This document shows, in pieces, positions 38,525 through 48,298 of a stretch of 61,928 nucleotides of DNA (the stretch's first letter is position 1; each line of letters opens with the position of its first letter). The DNA comes from Sphaerisporangium sp. (GTDB lineage: Bacteria; Actinomycetota; Actinomycetes; Streptosporangiales; Streptosporangiaceae): positions 1-61,928 of the forward strand of contig JAOPYI010000181.1 of NCBI GenBank assembly GCA_025964675.1, read 5' to 3'. The notes under the pieces were generated by a model that saw nothing but the letters and a program-made list of their open reading frames with translations, made no database searches and was not told the origin of the DNA. The translations under genes were made by a program, and so were the position numbers.

Positions 38525-38581
38525 TCTCCTTCCGCCGCGCGATCTGACAGGCGCGGTACGTTCGGCGGCCGGTCCCGTTCG

Positions 38582-38953
38582 TCAGCGGCGGAACATGAGC
38601 CGGACGCAGATGCCTATCGCTATGCAGCCGACGGCGAAGACGAGCAGGATCGTGGAGGCGACGAATCCGACCACCCACAGACCGCTCGCGTCGGGGTGCG
38701 GGGTGGCGCCCTGCCACATGGCCAGGAGCGGCTGGGGGATCGCGAAGGGCACCAGCGTGGCCAAGGCGCTCCTGACCGGCACGGTGACTCCGAGGATCAG
38801 CCCGCCGAGCAGGAGCGCGGCGCACATCCAGGGATAGAGCAGAGAGCGGAAGAAGTCCCCGTCCGTGCCGGTCACGGACAGCATCCACGTCGCGATCGCC
38901 CCTGCGAGGAAAGACGTGAGCGCGATCAGTTGGTGCCTGTGCCTCTGGACCAC
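38582..38953 (-). CDS. Small integral membrane protein, unknown function
   Basis: A 123-residue protein with four hydrophobic segments (around 9-27, 36-60, 62-78 and 93-117) and a basic C-terminus RLMFRR. GTG start with AAGGTGA eight bases upstream. Located between the ABC operon, with which it converges, and the glmM terminator. No family recognised. Confidence 0.65.
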   Translation of the reverse strand: MVQRHRHQLIALTSFLAGAIATWMLSVTGTDGDFFRSLLYPWMCAALLLGGLILGVTVPVRSALATLVPFAIPQPLLAMWQGATPHPDASGLWVVGFVASTILLVFAVGCIAIGICVRLMFRR

Positions 38954-39073
38954 GACCAGTCACCTTAATTCAGTTGGATGGGCTGACAGATCCATCCTTC
39001 CCGGGCTGGGACATGCTTCGCCCCTTTTCGCCGGGACCGTCGCTGAACGGTCTCCGTTCCTGAGGAGACGCGA

Positions 39074-39110
39074 AAGGCGGGGTTTCCGGTGCATTCGGAA
39101 ACCCCGCCTT
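39074..39110 (-). terminator. Terminator of the rplM-rpsI-glmM operon
   Basis: A perfect 14-bp stem (AAGGCGGGGTTTCC with GGAAACCCCGCCTT) and nine-base loop, starting 23 bases after the glmM stop. The rest of the gap to the small membrane protein gene holds nothing recognised. Confidence 0.85.
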
Positions 39111-39133
39111 CGTCACGCTCTATCCCGTACGGC

Positions 39134-40495
39134 TCACGCGCATGTCGTACGGACGACCTCGGCCAGCTTGGCGGCGATGAGCTCGGCTTCGTCCTGGGAC
39201 TCGGCCTCGACCATCACCCGGACCATCGGCTCTGTGCCGCTGGGGCGGATGAGCACCCGGCCGGTGTCACCGAGGGACTTCTCGGCAGCGGCCACGGCGA
39301 AGGCCAGGTCCTCGGAGGTCGCCGCCTTCGCCTTGGAGACGTCGCGGACGTTCACCAGCACCTGGGGAAGCCGGCTCATGACCGACGCCAGGTCATCGAG
39401 GGAACGGCCCGAGCGCGCGACCTCCGCGAGCAGGTGCAGCGAGGTGAGGAGGCCGTCACCGGTGGTGGCGTGGTCGAGCATCACGACGTGACCCGACTGC
39501 TCACCGCCCAGGTTGAAGCCCCCGGCCTTCATCGCCTCAAGGACATAACGGTCACCGACCGCGGTCTCCACCATGGTCAGCCCGGCCTTCTTCAATGCGA
39601 TCTTGAAGCCCAGGTTGGACATGATGGTGGCGACGACGGTGTCCTTCACCAGGGCGCCGGTGGAGTGCATGGCCAGCGCCAGGACCGCCATGATCTGGTC
39701 GCCGTCGACGACCTCTCCTGAGGCCGTCACAGCGAGGCAGCGGTCGGCGTCACCGTCGTAGGCGATGCCCGCGTCGGCTCCGCGCTCCACGACCGCATCC
39801 CGCAACGTGCCGAGGTGGGTCGATCCGACCCCCTCGTTGATGTTGAGGCCGTCGGGCGAGGCGCCGATCGTCTCGACGACGGCTCCCGCACGCAGCAGCG
39901 CCTCAGGCGCGACCATGTGGGCGGCGCCGTGGGCGCAGTCGACGATCAGCCGCAGGCCGTCGAGACGCCCCGGGACGGTCGTCAGGACATGGGAGACGTA
40001 ACGGTCGGCCTCACCGAACGCGTCACGCACCCGGCCGACGGCCGGACCCACCGGACGGTTCCACTTCTCGCCGAGCCGCTGCTCGATGTCGTTCTCAACC
40101 GCGTCGGGCAGCTTGAAGCCGCCCCTGGCGAAGAACTTGATCCCGTTGTCCGGAGCGGGGTTGTGGGACGCGGAAAGCATGACCCCGAGGTCGGCTCCGA
40201 GAGCCGAGGTCAGATAGGCGACGGCCGGGGTGGGCAGCACGCCGAGGCGCAGCACGTCCACTCCGGACGACGCGAGGCCGGCGACCACCGCGGCTTCGAG
40301 AAACTCTCCCGAGGCACGCGGGTCCCGGCCCACGACGGCGACCGGGCGGCCACGCCGCCCGACGCTCGACTCGAAGGCGCCGGCATCACCGAGGACATGA
40401 GCCGCCGCGACCGAAAGGTCCATGGCCAGCTCGGCCGTAAGGTCGCGACCCGCGACCCCACGGACCCCGTCGGTGCCGAAGAGCCGACCTGTCAA
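39134..40495 (-). CDS. glmM: Phosphoglucosamine mutase
   Basis: GlmM interconverts glucosamine 6- and 1-phosphate, en route to UDP-N-acetylglucosamine. In 453 residues the active-site serine is Ser110 in [13 protein letters not shown], the metal loop is DGDADRC ([13 protein letters not shown] region) and the C-terminal phosphate-binding motif is [12 protein letters not shown]. Its start overlaps the rpsI stop by four bases. rplM-rpsI-glmM is a conserved actinobacterial arrangement. Confidence 0.97.
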   Translation of the reverse strand: MTGRLFGTDGVRGVAGRDLTAELAMDLSVAAAHVLGDAGAFESSVGRRGRPVAVVGRDPRASGEFLEAAVVAGLASSGVDVLRLGVLPTPAVAYLTSALGADLGVMLSASHNPAPDNGIKFFARGGFKLPDAVENDIEQRLGEKWNRPVGPAVGRVRDAFGEADRYVSHVLTTVPGRLDGLRLIVDCAHGAAHMVAPEALLRAGAVVETIGASPDGLNINEGVGSTHLGTLRDAVVERGADAGIAYDGDADRCLAVTASGEVVDGDQIMAVLALAMHSTGALVKDTVVATIMSNLGFKIALKKAGLTMVETAVGDRYVLEAMKAGGFNLGGEQSGHVVMLDHATTGDGLLTSLHLLAEVARSGRSLDDLASVMSRLPQVLVNVRDVSKAKAATSEDLAFAVAAAEKSLGDTGRVLIRPSGTEPMVRVMVEAESQDEAELIAAKLAEVVRTTCA

Positions 40496-41019
40496 CGCTT
40501 GCTGTACTGGGGAGCCTTACGGGCCTTCTTGAGTCCGGCCTTCTTCCGCTCCACCTCGCGGGAGTCGCGGGTGAGGAAGCCGGCCTTCTTCAGCGGCGCC
40601 CGGTTGACCTCGGTGTCCAGCGCGGTGAGCGCGCGGGCGAGGCCCATGCGCACGGCGCCGGCCTGACCGGTCACGCCGCCGCCGTCGAGGCGGACGAAGA
40701 CGTCGAACTGGTCCTCGGCGCCGAGCGTTACGAAGGGCTCCTTGACGATCTGCTGGTGCACCTTGTTCGGGAAGTAGTTCTCCAGGGAGCGACCCTCGAT
40801 GGTCCACTTGCCGTTGCCCGGCATGATGCGCACGCGGGCGATCGCTTCCTTGCGACGGCCGGTGCCGTACGAGTTGCCCGTGGTGATGGGCTTACGCGCG
40901 GGGACGTCGCTGCTGGGAGCGGATTCGCTGGTGTATTCGGACGGGAACTCCTCAGGGGAGTGGTCCGCAATGTCCAGCTCGCCCTCGATGGGCGTCTCGA
41001 CACCGGTGGGCTCGGCCAC
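40492..41019 (-). CDS. rpsI: 30S ribosomal protein S9
   Basis: The C-terminal 130 residues are S9, from [17 protein letters not shown] through the basic end [11 protein letters not shown] that reaches the ribosomal P site. The N-terminal 45 residues ([19 protein letters not shown] and following) are an acidic extension common in actinobacterial S9. GTG start after GAGGAG. Located 53 bases downstream of rplM. Confidence 0.97.
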   Translation of the reverse strand: MAEPTGVETPIEGELDIADHSPEEFPSEYTSESAPSSDVPARKPITTGNSYGTGRRKEAIARVRIMPGNGKWTIEGRSLENYFPNKVHQQIVKEPFVTLGAEDQFDVFVRLDGGGVTGQAGAVRMGLARALTALDTEVNRAPLKKAGFLTRDSREVERKKAGLKKARKAPQYSKR

Positions 41020-41072
41020 GGTTCTCCTCTAACTTTCGATCTTGGCGTCAGCCGTCGGCCAACGGTGTGCGA

Positions 41073-41516
41073 CTACTGGGCGATCTGGGTGATCTCGTAC
41101 TGCACCGGCTGCTGCGCCAGGTGCGGGTGATCGGAACCGGCGTAGACCTTGAGCTTCTTGACCATCTTCCGGCCGAGGGAGTTCTTGGGGAGCATGCCCT
41201 TCACGGCCTTCTCCACAGCGCGGTCCGGCCGCTTCTCCATGAGCTCGCGGTAGGACATGGCGCGCAGACCGCCCGGGTAGCCCGAGTGGCGGTACGCCTT
41301 CTTCTGCTCCAGCTTGTTGCCGGTCAGGGCCACCTTGTCGGCGTTGATGACGATGACGAAGTCACCGGTGTCGACGTTCGGCGCGAAGATCGGCTTGTGC
41401 TTACCGCGGAGCAGCGTCGCGACCTGGGTGGCCAGCCGACCCAGCACGACGTCGGTGGCGTCGATGACGTACCACTGACGCTGTACGTCGGTGGCCTTAG
41501 GGGTGAACGTGCGCAC
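41073..41516 (-). CDS. rplM: 50S ribosomal protein L13
   Basis: L13, 147 residues, begins at GTG 41516 ([20 protein letters not shown]), after AGAAGG. Family parts include [20 protein letters not shown] and [13 protein letters not shown]. An in-frame upstream extension to 41657 is not part of L13. First gene of rplM-rpsI-glmM. Confidence 0.97.
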   Translation of the reverse strand: MRTFTPKATDVQRQWYVIDATDVVLGRLATQVATLLRGKHKPIFAPNVDTGDFVIVINADKVALTGNKLEQKKAYRHSGYPGGLRAMSYRELMEKRPDRAVEKAVKGMLPKNSLGRKMVKKLKVYAGSDHPHLAQQPVQYEITQIAQ

Positions 41517-41837
41517 GGTGGTAAGCCTTCTGTCGGGTTGGCGTCTCTGGCGTAGGTCATGGGCGGGCGCACGACAGGGCCCAGACCTTCCGTCTCCACG
41601 AGCAGGGAGATGACGCCGGACGCGCCGCGCAACGGTCACGATGGACCGTTCGCACACAACGAATCAGCAGACTACCGGTTGTGACAGGCGTGGGTCAAAA
41701 CGAAGGGACCGACACAGGAACGTCACACCGGGTCCGCAATGGGAGTCTACTGTGCGATCGGACCAATACCTCAACGAAAACCAGTCTCCCGCGTCTCTTC
41801 TTTAACATGAGCTGACCTCTCTATATTTGGCAGCGCT
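41517..41837. other. Intergenic region between rplM and the CAP-domain gene
   Basis: About 320 bases divide the divergent rplM operon and the CAP gene. The half near rplM should be its promoter and 5' leader. The half near the CAP gene is less GC-rich and holds TATATT at 41822-41827, ten bases before the CAP start codon. No gene or strong hairpin is apparent. Confidence 0.5.
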
Positions 41838-42638
41838 ATGTGTCAGTCTCCTCAACCCCGGCGCACCCAGCGGTTCCCCCGTCGGGGGACCCACGTGGGG
41901 CTTTTGGCATGCCTGACGGCCGCGCTGCTCGCCGGGATCGTGGTCTCGCGGCTGAACACCTCCGCGAGCCCCGAGGAGATCTACCTCCAGACCGGCAGGC
42001 CGACGCCCGCGGCAGGCCGGCTCCTCGCCGAACCCCAGCCGAGCACGGGACCGATCACCGGCAGGCGGCCGGCGCTCGGCCACGTGGCGCGCCCGAGCGC
42101 CCTTCCCACGGGCGGGGCGCAGCCGCGAGCGACGGCCACCGCCTCCCAGCAACGCGACTCGTCCATCGCCGGTTCCGGATCCGAGCAGTCCGCCGGCACG
42201 AACGTCGGCACCGCGGTCGGCCAGGACCAGGCCGCGCCCCCCGACGACGCGCCTCCCCCGGCGGAGCTCGAGGCCGCGGCGATCGACCTCACCAACCGGG
42301 AGCGGACCCGCAGGGGATGCGCCCCTCTGCGGGTCGACTCCCGCCTTACCCGGTCCGCGCGCGCCCACAGCCTCGACATGGCCGCGAAGAACTACTTCGG
42401 CCACACCTCTCCCACCGGCCTCAGCCCCTGGGACCGCATGGCCCGCGCCGGATACTCCGACAGCGCCGCTGAGAACATCGCCCGCGGCTACGAGTCGGCG
42501 GAAGAGACCGTACGTGGCTGGATGGGCAACAGCGGGCACCGCCGCAACATCCTGAACTGCCAGATCAAGACCGTCGGCGTGGGCGTCGCCTACGGTTCTG
42601 GTGACACCTGGTGGACTCAGGACTTCGGCTATTCCTGA
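41838..42638 (+). CDS. Secreted or anchored CAP-domain protein
   Basis: A 266-residue protein. A hydrophobic segment at about 20-38 (LLACLTAALLAGIVVSRL) anchors or exports it, followed by a Pro/Ala/Thr/Gln-rich linker of about 95 residues. The C-terminal 125 residues form a CAP/SCP domain: AIDLTNRERTRRGCAPLRVD, HSLDMAAKNYFGHTSP, GLSPWDRMARAGY, AENIARGYESAEETV and GNSGHRRNILN, with the family histidines. CAP proteins in bacteria are often extracellular and of unknown activity. TATATT ten bases before the ATG implies a very short leader. Confidence 0.88.
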   Translation: MCQSPQPRRTQRFPRRGTHVGLLACLTAALLAGIVVSRLNTSASPEEIYLQTGRPTPAAGRLLAEPQPSTGPITGRRPALGHVARPSALPTGGAQPRATATASQQRDSSIAGSGSEQSAGTNVGTAVGQDQAAPPDDAPPPAELEAAAIDLTNRERTRRGCAPLRVDSRLTRSARAHSLDMAAKNYFGHTSPTGLSPWDRMARAGYSDSAAENIARGYESAEETVRGWMGNSGHRRNILNCQIKTVGVGVAYGSGDTWWTQDFGYS

Positions 42639-42674
42639 CCTGTTATGTCGCGGTGCCGGGCTAGTCTCGGGCGC

Positions 42675-43949
42675 ATGGGTTACCCCGGGGATCAACAGCC
42701 ACGCCGCCAGCCTTACCGCCCGTACGAAACCCCTCAGCCCGCCGGCGACCCCCGGCCCGAGGCGCTACCGGACGAGCAGGCTCGCGAGTCGGCGTCTTGG
42801 CCGCCCGTGGAGCAGCACGATCAGAGCCGGCGACCGTGGTCACGCATGGAGGAGCGACGCCGCCGAGGCCTGGGCCGGCCCTTCGGCGACGGCGAGGGTG
42901 ACGGCGAGACCGACCCTGGCTTCGGCGCCGGCCAGAGTTTCGGCGGCTCCTTCGAGACGCGGTCCCAGTCACGCCCGTTCGAGGATCTCGGACGCCTGCC
43001 GTTCGAGCCACCACAACCGGTCAACCCCCCGTACGAGACCTCACACCCGCACAGCGGTGCCTTCCAGCCACCGGAACCGGTGAACCGACAGTTCGAGAGC
43101 TCGCAACCGCAGAGCCGCTCGTTCGAGGCGCGGGGCAACGGCCGGCCCAAGGAGGCCGAGAAGCCCACGCCTCGGCCGCCCATGGAGACGCGGAGGCGCG
43201 AGCCGGAGCCGGCCGAGCGGCGGTCCCGCACCCCGTTCTTCGTCGCGGGCGGTCTGGTGGCGCTGCTCGTCGCGACGGCCGCGGGCATCGTGGTCATGAG
43301 CCGCAGCAGTGATCCCGTGAGCACGGCCGCCGCCTCCCCGACCGCTCGCCCGTCGGCACAGGTGCCGGTGGTGGGCAGCGCCAGGGACAAGTACGGCTTC
43401 GCGGCCTCGCGGAAGACCGACCCCCAGCCGCTGACCCTCAAGGAGCTCTTCGGCCGCAAGAAGGTCACCACGCACGGCCGTTCCTATCTCATGACGGTGC
43501 GGCGAGCCGACAAGAAGTGCAAGGACGCCGTCCATGGCACCGGCATGCAGAAGGCACTCACGGCCGGACAGTGCACGCAGTTCCTGCGCGCCAGCTTCCG
43601 AGACGCGCCCGGCAAGCTCATCGGCACCGTCGGCGTGGCCAACCTGAAGACCGCGACCTCGGCGAAGAAGGCGGCCAAGGCGGGCACGGGCGGCGAGCTG
43701 CAGGACTACGTCAGCCCGCTCCAGGGCAAGGACTCGGCCACCAAGTTCCTCGGCAGCGGCGGCGACTCCTACGCCACGGCATGGTCACAGGGCCATTACC
43801 TGGTCCTGCTCTGGTTCCAGTACAAGGACGGGCACAAGCCGTCCAAGGCGGAGCTGAAGCGTCTCAACGGGGCGGCCGTCGACATCACAGAGACGAGCGT
43901 CTTCTCCGCCCTCGACACCCGAGCCCTCACCGGAGCCCGAAGCAACTAA
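42675..43949 (+). CDS. Proline-rich single-pass membrane protein with two-cysteine external domain (paralog 1)
   Basis: A 424-residue protein. Residues 1-186 are Pro/Arg/Gln/Glu-rich, disordered and cytoplasmic, with recurring FE and PPQPVNPP/PPEPVNRQFE units. A transmembrane helix lies at about 187-208. Residues 240-424 are an extracytoplasmic domain beginning DPQPLTLKELFGRKKVTTHGR with Cys282 and Cys300, followed by LRASFRD, TVGVANLKT and LLWFQYKDGHKPS. The same blocks occur in the next gene. ATG 42675 lies seven bases after TAGTCT, so it is probably leaderless. The layout resembles regulated envelope receptors, but no catalytic motif is seen and the family is not recognised. Confidence 0.8.
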   Translation: MGYPGDQQPRRQPYRPYETPQPAGDPRPEALPDEQARESASWPPVEQHDQSRRPWSRMEERRRRGLGRPFGDGEGDGETDPGFGAGQSFGGSFETRSQSRPFEDLGRLPFEPPQPVNPPYETSHPHSGAFQPPEPVNRQFESSQPQSRSFEARGNGRPKEAEKPTPRPPMETRRREPEPAERRSRTPFFVAGGLVALLVATAAGIVVMSRSSDPVSTAAASPTARPSAQVPVVGSARDKYGFAASRKTDPQPLTLKELFGRKKVTTHGRSYLMTVRRADKKCKDAVHGTGMQKALTAGQCTQFLRASFRDAPGKLIGTVGVANLKTATSAKKAAKAGTGGELQDYVSPLQGKDSATKFLGSGGDSYATAWSQGHYLVLLWFQYKDGHKPSKAELKRLNGAAVDITETSVFSALDTRALTGARSN

Positions 43950-44137
43950 CCCTGCTCCGCCGTACACCGGCTCACCATGAGACGGGTGACCAGACCTCGA
44001 ATGGACTGTCGTAGTCGCGACTGGCTTATCCCTAAACTCCTCATAAGAACACTTAGGCGTACAAACGGGTTGTCGAGCTAGACCGGGAAACGCCCATAGC
44101 GGTATGCCGATCTCCGACTGTGGATACGCTTCCGCCT

Positions 44138-47101
44138 ATGCGTGGCCAGGATTCCGGATCCGAACACGAACGCGAGACCGAGAATTCGGGGGCTCCGGCA
44201 ATGCCACCCCCGAGCTTCGGGCAGGCGCACAACAACGTGCCGCGGACCGAGCAGAGCGTGACGGACCCCGCCTCCGCCCAGGAGTCGACGTGGTTCCAAG
44301 ACCCGTCCACTGACCAGCCACGGCGGCCTCAGCCCTGGGGCGGCGGCGCGGCCTCCCAACCGTGGGACCCCGCCGAGCGTTTCCCCACCGACTACGACTG
44401 GCTCGGCGGCACCGACCTGCCGGAGCAGGGCAGCCACCGTAAACCCCCGCCTGAGCCTTCCAAGCATGGCTCCGCCCCCTGGTCCTCAGGGCACTCGCAG
44501 CCCGCCGTGTCCGATCACCTCAGCTCTACGGATTCGCAGCGTGCCCAGCCGGTCATGGAGCCATGGCCTGGGCAGAGCGCATTCAGCATTCCTGGCACCC
44601 CTGGCACTCCCGCACCCGGCACTTCTGTGCCTGGAAACGCCGTGCCCGGCACTCCTGCGCTGGGAAACGCCATGCCCGGCAGTCCTGTGCCCGGAAACGC
44701 CGTGCCGGGCGCCCCGTCGTGGCAGTCGCCACCTGCGTACGACCCCGCGGATATGCAAGTGTGGCCCGCTCCGGTCGTCCTGCCACCCGAAGCGCCTCCG
44801 GCCGAACCACTCAGCCCTCCCGGCTTGCGGTTCCCACCACCCGGGCACTCCACCACGGCCCCTCAGGACGCCCCTCCGGCCCCGCAGGACGCCCCCTGGA
44901 ACCCCCTGGAACATTCCAGAAGCCCCTTGGACGCGGCCTGGACTCCATTGGACGCGGGCCCCTCGGGCTCAGCTGAAGGGCTGCCTCCGGCGCTGACAAG
45001 ACCGTCCGACTTCCTGGCTCATGTCGACATCCCGGTCTGGCCACCGCGTCCAGACTCTGAGGGGCCGGAGCACCCGGGGCAATCAGCGCCTCAGCCGGGC
45101 GGCCTGCCGCTCTCCAGCCACGCCACCTTCCCAGGCGAAGCCACCCGTCCGGCCGGCCTGCCATCCATCGGCCTCCCAGGCGAAGCCACCCGTCCGGCCG
45201 GCCTGCCGTTCACCGGCCTCCCGGGTGAAGCCACGCGTCCCGCGGCCGGCCTCCCGTTCACCGAGCTACCCGGCGAAGCCACCCGTCCGGCCGCCGGCAG
45301 GGCACCCGGTCCCAGGGACATGATCGGGGCGGCGGGTTCCAGGGAGGGGGGGCCTGGGGCGTCGCCGGGTGCCGATCCGCCGTCTCCGCCGCCGCGCCCC
45401 CCTGGTCCCGGCCCGGGTCCTGGGCCGTCTCCCTCTGTCCCCGCGCCCTCTCCTCCTCCTCCGATGCCCGCGCCGTCCATACCGGCACCACGTCCCCCAG
45501 CTCCTGCCACCGTGCCGCCCCCGGATACCCCGAGGCCTTTCGTACCGGGCTCCCCGGAACCGTCCGGGCCCATCGATGGGATCACCATGCCGGCCATCCC
45601 CCGCTCCCAGGCCGGGCCCCCGCCCAAGGCAGCTTCTCCTCTGCCTCCCCCGCCGCCACCGGGCACCCCCCTTCCTCCGGCACCGGTGAGCCTGCCCCCT
45701 CTGGGGACCTCACCGGCTACCGGCGCGTCCAGGCCGGGGACCAGCTCCTCCACGTCCGGGACCGGCTCTTCCGCGTCGGCGACTGGCTTCCCGACATCGG
45801 GGAGAGGCTCATCAAGCTCATCCGCGGCGGACCGCGCCTCGACCGGTTCCTCGAAGCCAGGACCGGCCCCGGGTACGCCACTCCCGCCCGCGCCGCTCAC
45901 CAGTAACGCGCTCTCACCCATGTCGGCGCCGGCTAAGAATCACCCACCCGCGTCCGGCGCCGGCACCCAGTCCACGTCCGGCCCTGGGACCGGGACCGGG
46001 AACCAGGGTGTCGGTCGCTCGCCCTTCTCGGCGCCTGGGACGGGTCCGGCACTGGCGGGCTCCGGCACCACTCTGCCGCCAGTGCCCGGTACGCCGCTGC
46101 CGCCCGCGCCGGCACCTGGGACACCGCTCCCGCCGGCACCGCGGAGCCTTTCTTCCCTGGCGCCTCCTCCGCTTCCAAGGACGGCCGGGCAGGGCTCCTC
46201 GCCGGCCAGTGGCTCGGCTCCGATGGGTGGTTCGAAGCCGGACACCTCGAAGCCAGGAGCGTCAGGCACGGAACGGCCGCCGTCCGGGACCGCGTTGGTG
46301 CGGGCACCGTTCATTCCTCCGGGCGCGGCTCCTCTCGCGCTGCCTCCTGGTCCCAGTGCCTCCAAGCCCGCTTCCGGCTCCGGGAAGAAAGTGGTGCTGG
46401 CCGCCGGGGTCGCGGTGGCCATCGCCGCCATCGGCACGGCCGCCTACTTCGGCTACCAGACCTACACGGGTGACAACACGCCGACGAGCCTGCCCGGCCC
46501 GCTTCCGTCCGTGGACGTCCAGGCACCACAGCCCAGCGACTCGGTCTTGTCCGAACCGACCCCGATGACGACCACCGTGCTCGACTCCGAGCAGACCGAC
46601 CCGAAGAAGCTCACCCTCAAGGAGGCGTTCGCCCAGCAGCGCGTGTCCGTCGGAGGCCGCGCCTACACACGGGCCAAGGTCGACATCACGGCCCAGTGCG
46701 AGAAGGTCGCCGTCGGCACGTTCGCCACGGCCTTGAAGCGGCAGAAGTGCGGCCGGGTGCTGAGGGCGACCTACGTCGACAGCAAGCAGCGTTACGCCGT
46801 CACGACGGGCATCGCCGTGTTCCCGACGAAGGCAGCGGCCGTGGCCGCGGACAAGAAGAAGAACCTCGGGAACACCGTGTGGTTCCGAGGGCTCGCGGGC
46901 GGCGCGGGAAGCGGTGCGGACAAGGCCGATATCTCCGGTGGCTACGCCGCTGGGCTCGTCTGGGGCCGTTACATCGTCTTCAGCTTCGCGACCTACAGCG
47001 ATGGGCACACGCCGAACAGCAAGGAGAAGGATCTCGGAGCGGTCAGCGGCGCGTTCCGTGACTACACGGCCCACGTGATCGAGAAGCGCGTCACCGGCTG
47101 A
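44138..47101 (+). CDS. Large proline-rich single-pass membrane protein, paralog 2
   Basis: A 987-residue protein. About 750 residues are disordered Pro/Gly/Ser/Thr-rich sequence with two visible arrays (VPGNAVPGTP units and PGEATRPAGLP units), and polyproline runs such as PSPPPRPPGPG. Near the end comes a membrane helix (VVLAAGVAVAIAAIGTAAYF) and the shared external domain: DPKKLTLKEAFAQQRVSVGGRAY, two Cys 17 residues apart (CEKVAVG...QKCGRVLRATY), then VWGRYIVFSFATYSDGHTPNSKE. TACGCT seven bases before ATG 44138 and absence of a Shine-Dalgarno set the start; GTG 44120 is less likely. Adjacent paralog 1 is 188 bases upstream. Such long Pro-rich cytoplasmic regions can bind SH3-like or WW-like partners or form condensates; that is conjecture. 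Confidence 0.8.
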   Translation: MRGQDSGSEHERETENSGAPAMPPPSFGQAHNNVPRTEQSVTDPASAQESTWFQDPSTDQPRRPQPWGGGAASQPWDPAERFPTDYDWLGGTDLPEQGSHRKPPPEPSKHGSAPWSSGHSQPAVSDHLSSTDSQRAQPVMEPWPGQSAFSIPGTPGTPAPGTSVPGNAVPGTPALGNAMPGSPVPGNAVPGAPSWQSPPAYDPADMQVWPAPVVLPPEAPPAEPLSPPGLRFPPPGHSTTAPQDAPPAPQDAPWNPLEHSRSPLDAAWTPLDAGPSGSAEGLPPALTRPSDFLAHVDIPVWPPRPDSEGPEHPGQSAPQPGGLPLSSHATFPGEATRPAGLPSIGLPGEATRPAGLPFTGLPGEATRPAAGLPFTELPGEATRPAAGRAPGPRDMIGAAGSREGGPGASPGADPPSPPPRPPGPGPGPGPSPSVPAPSPPPPMPAPSIPAPRPPAPATVPPPDTPRPFVPGSPEPSGPIDGITMPAIPRSQAGPPPKAASPLPPPPPPGTPLPPAPVSLPPLGTSPATGASRPGTSSSTSGTGSSASATGFPTSGRGSSSSSAADRASTGSSKPGPAPGTPLPPAPLTSNALSPMSAPAKNHPPASGAGTQSTSGPGTGTGNQGVGRSPFSAPGTGPALAGSGTTLPPVPGTPLPPAPAPGTPLPPAPRSLSSLAPPPLPRTAGQGSSPASGSAPMGGSKPDTSKPGASGTERPPSGTALVRAPFIPPGAAPLALPPGPSASKPASGSGKKVVLAAGVAVAIAAIGTAAYFGYQTYTGDNTPTSLPGPLPSVDVQAPQPSDSVLSEPTPMTTTVLDSEQTDPKKLTLKEAFAQQRVSVGGRAYTRAKVDITAQCEKVAVGTFATALKRQKCGRVLRATYVDSKQRYAVTTGIAVFPTKAAAVAADKKKNLGNTVWFRGLAGGAGSGADKADISGGYAAGLVWGRYIVFSFATYSDGHTPNSKEKDLGAVSGAFRDYTAHVIEKRVTG
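44590..44712 (+). repeat. Degenerate VPGNAVPGTP repeat array in paralog 2
   Basis: About five units of 8-10 codons (PGTP, APGTS, VPGNAVPGTP, LGNAMPGSP, VPGNAVPGAP) with high nucleotide identity among units. It is a low-complexity coding array, frame-preserving. Confidence 0.75.
45131..45298 (+). repeat. Four PGEATRPAGLP units in paralog 2
   Basis: Four close copies of about 45-48 bp each, encoding PGEATRPAGLP plus a short spacer, arranged head to tail. The first two are nearly identical at DNA level, suggesting recent duplication. Confidence 0.8.
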
Positions 47102-47110
47102 GAGCCGGTG
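47092..47110 (+). terminator. Hairpin at the end of paralog 2
   Basis: CACCGGCT (47092-47099) pairs with AGCCGGTG (47103-47110), overlapping the stop codon, in the short gap before the convergent truA. There is no U-tract; it is weak. Confidence 0.4.
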
Positions 47111-47164
47111 TGGCGATCGCACGTGGTCTTGAGGGACACAGTTGTCGTGACCCTCTGTGCTTGG

Positions 47165-48103
47165 TCAGGGGTTCAGGGTGCGGACGCGGCGGGTAAGTCG
47201 GGCGCGTTGGGCGAATTCACCGGCTTCGGGGTAGCGGACCTCTTCGAGGCACAGGCCGTGCGCAGGGGCGACGTTGACCTGTGAGTCCCGTACGGCCTTC
47301 CCGAGTACCTCTCCGGGCCATTCGAAGGGCATGTGTCCTTCACCGACGGCCAGCAGTGACCCGACAAGGGCGCGCACCATGGAGTGGCAAAATGCGTCGG
47401 CGACAACGGTGGCCACGAGCAGACCCTTCTCGTCTCGCGACCAATAGAGACGCTGGAGCTCCCGGATGGTCGTCGCGCCGTCTCGTCTCTTGCAGAAGGC
47501 GGCGAAGTCGTGCTCTCCCAGCAGCCGCGCGGCCGCCGCGTTCATGCGCTCCAGGTCGAGGGGCCGGGGATGCCAGAGGATCTCTCTCCTGCGGAGCGGG
47601 TCGCCTCCCCCGGGGACGTCACAGACGCGATAGGCGTAGCGCCGGGACAGGGCGGAGAAGCGGGCGTCGAAGCCCTCAGGGGCCTCTGTGGCCGCATGAA
47701 CCCGTATGTCCGGAGGTAGAACCCCTGCGAGACGCCGCCGGAGCGCGGAGAGGCGCTGAGGCGTGGCCATCGTCTCCCGTGCCCGACCGCCACGCTCCTC
47801 GACGACTTCCAACGGCTCGGCGGGAGCTTTCCTGGCCACACTCCTGCCGCCGTCGACGGCGGCCATGGAGCCGGCCGGTACGTCGACATGGGCCACCTGG
47901 CCTCGGGCGTGTACACCCGCGTCCGTGCGCCCGGCGACCGTCAGCGTCGGGACGGGGTCGAGGCGCAGGATGCGGGCGAGGGCCGCTTCGAGCTCTCCTT
48001 GGACGGTCCGCCGTCCCGGTTGCCGTGCCCAGCCGGAGAAGTCCGTGCCTTCGTAGGACAGGTCCAGCCGGAGCCGTACCACCGTCACCGTCGTCTCCAC
48101 CAC
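47165..48103 (-). CDS. truA: tRNA pseudouridine(38-40) synthase TruA
   Basis: TruA makes pseudouridine at tRNA positions 38-40. In 312 residues the catalytic aspartate is Asp61 in [14 protein letters not shown], with SRRYAYRV and [14 protein letters not shown] as further family segments. Between about residues 79 and 113 there is a basic/polar segment ([18 protein letters not shown] and on) longer than in usual TruA. GTG start after AGGGGG. It follows rplQ, as in many actinobacteria. Confidence 0.94.
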   Translation of the reverse strand: MVETTVTVVRLRLDLSYEGTDFSGWARQPGRRTVQGELEAALARILRLDPVPTLTVAGRTDAGVHARGQVAHVDVPAGSMAAVDGGRSVARKAPAEPLEVVEERGGRARETMATPQRLSALRRRLAGVLPPDIRVHAATEAPEGFDARFSALSRRYAYRVCDVPGGGDPLRRREILWHPRPLDLERMNAAAARLLGEHDFAAFCKRRDGATTIRELQRLYWSRDEKGLLVATVVADAFCHSMVRALVGSLLAVGEGHMPFEWPGEVLGKAVRDSQVNVAPAHGLCLEEVRYPEAGEFAQRARLTRRVRTLNP

Positions 48104-48207
48104 ACCTGCCCCCTCTCATACCGTTCAGTTCACTCCTCAGGAGGAGTCGTCTGCTCGGCAAGCCCTGCCTTCACCTCGGCGCCACAGCGTTCACGGTCAC
48201 CAACGCG

Positions 48208-48239
48208 AAAAGCCCAGCACACCGGTCAGTGCGCTGGGC
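48208..48239 (-). terminator. Terminator between rplQ and truA
   Basis: GCCCAGC (48212-48218) pairs with GCTGGGC (48233-48239), followed on the minus strand by CTTTTCGC. It sits 60 bases beyond rplQ, probably ending the alpha operon before truA, although readthrough into truA is possible. Confidence 0.65.
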
Positions 48240-48298
48240 CCGTATCACGATCTTTCAGCGGCCGGGAGGAGATATCCCGGCATCACCGCCGGCAGAGA

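Noticed and set aside
44138-47101. Collagen-like protein reading of paralog 2
   Set aside because: PG occurs often, but Gly is not at every third residue, so it is not a collagen triple helix.
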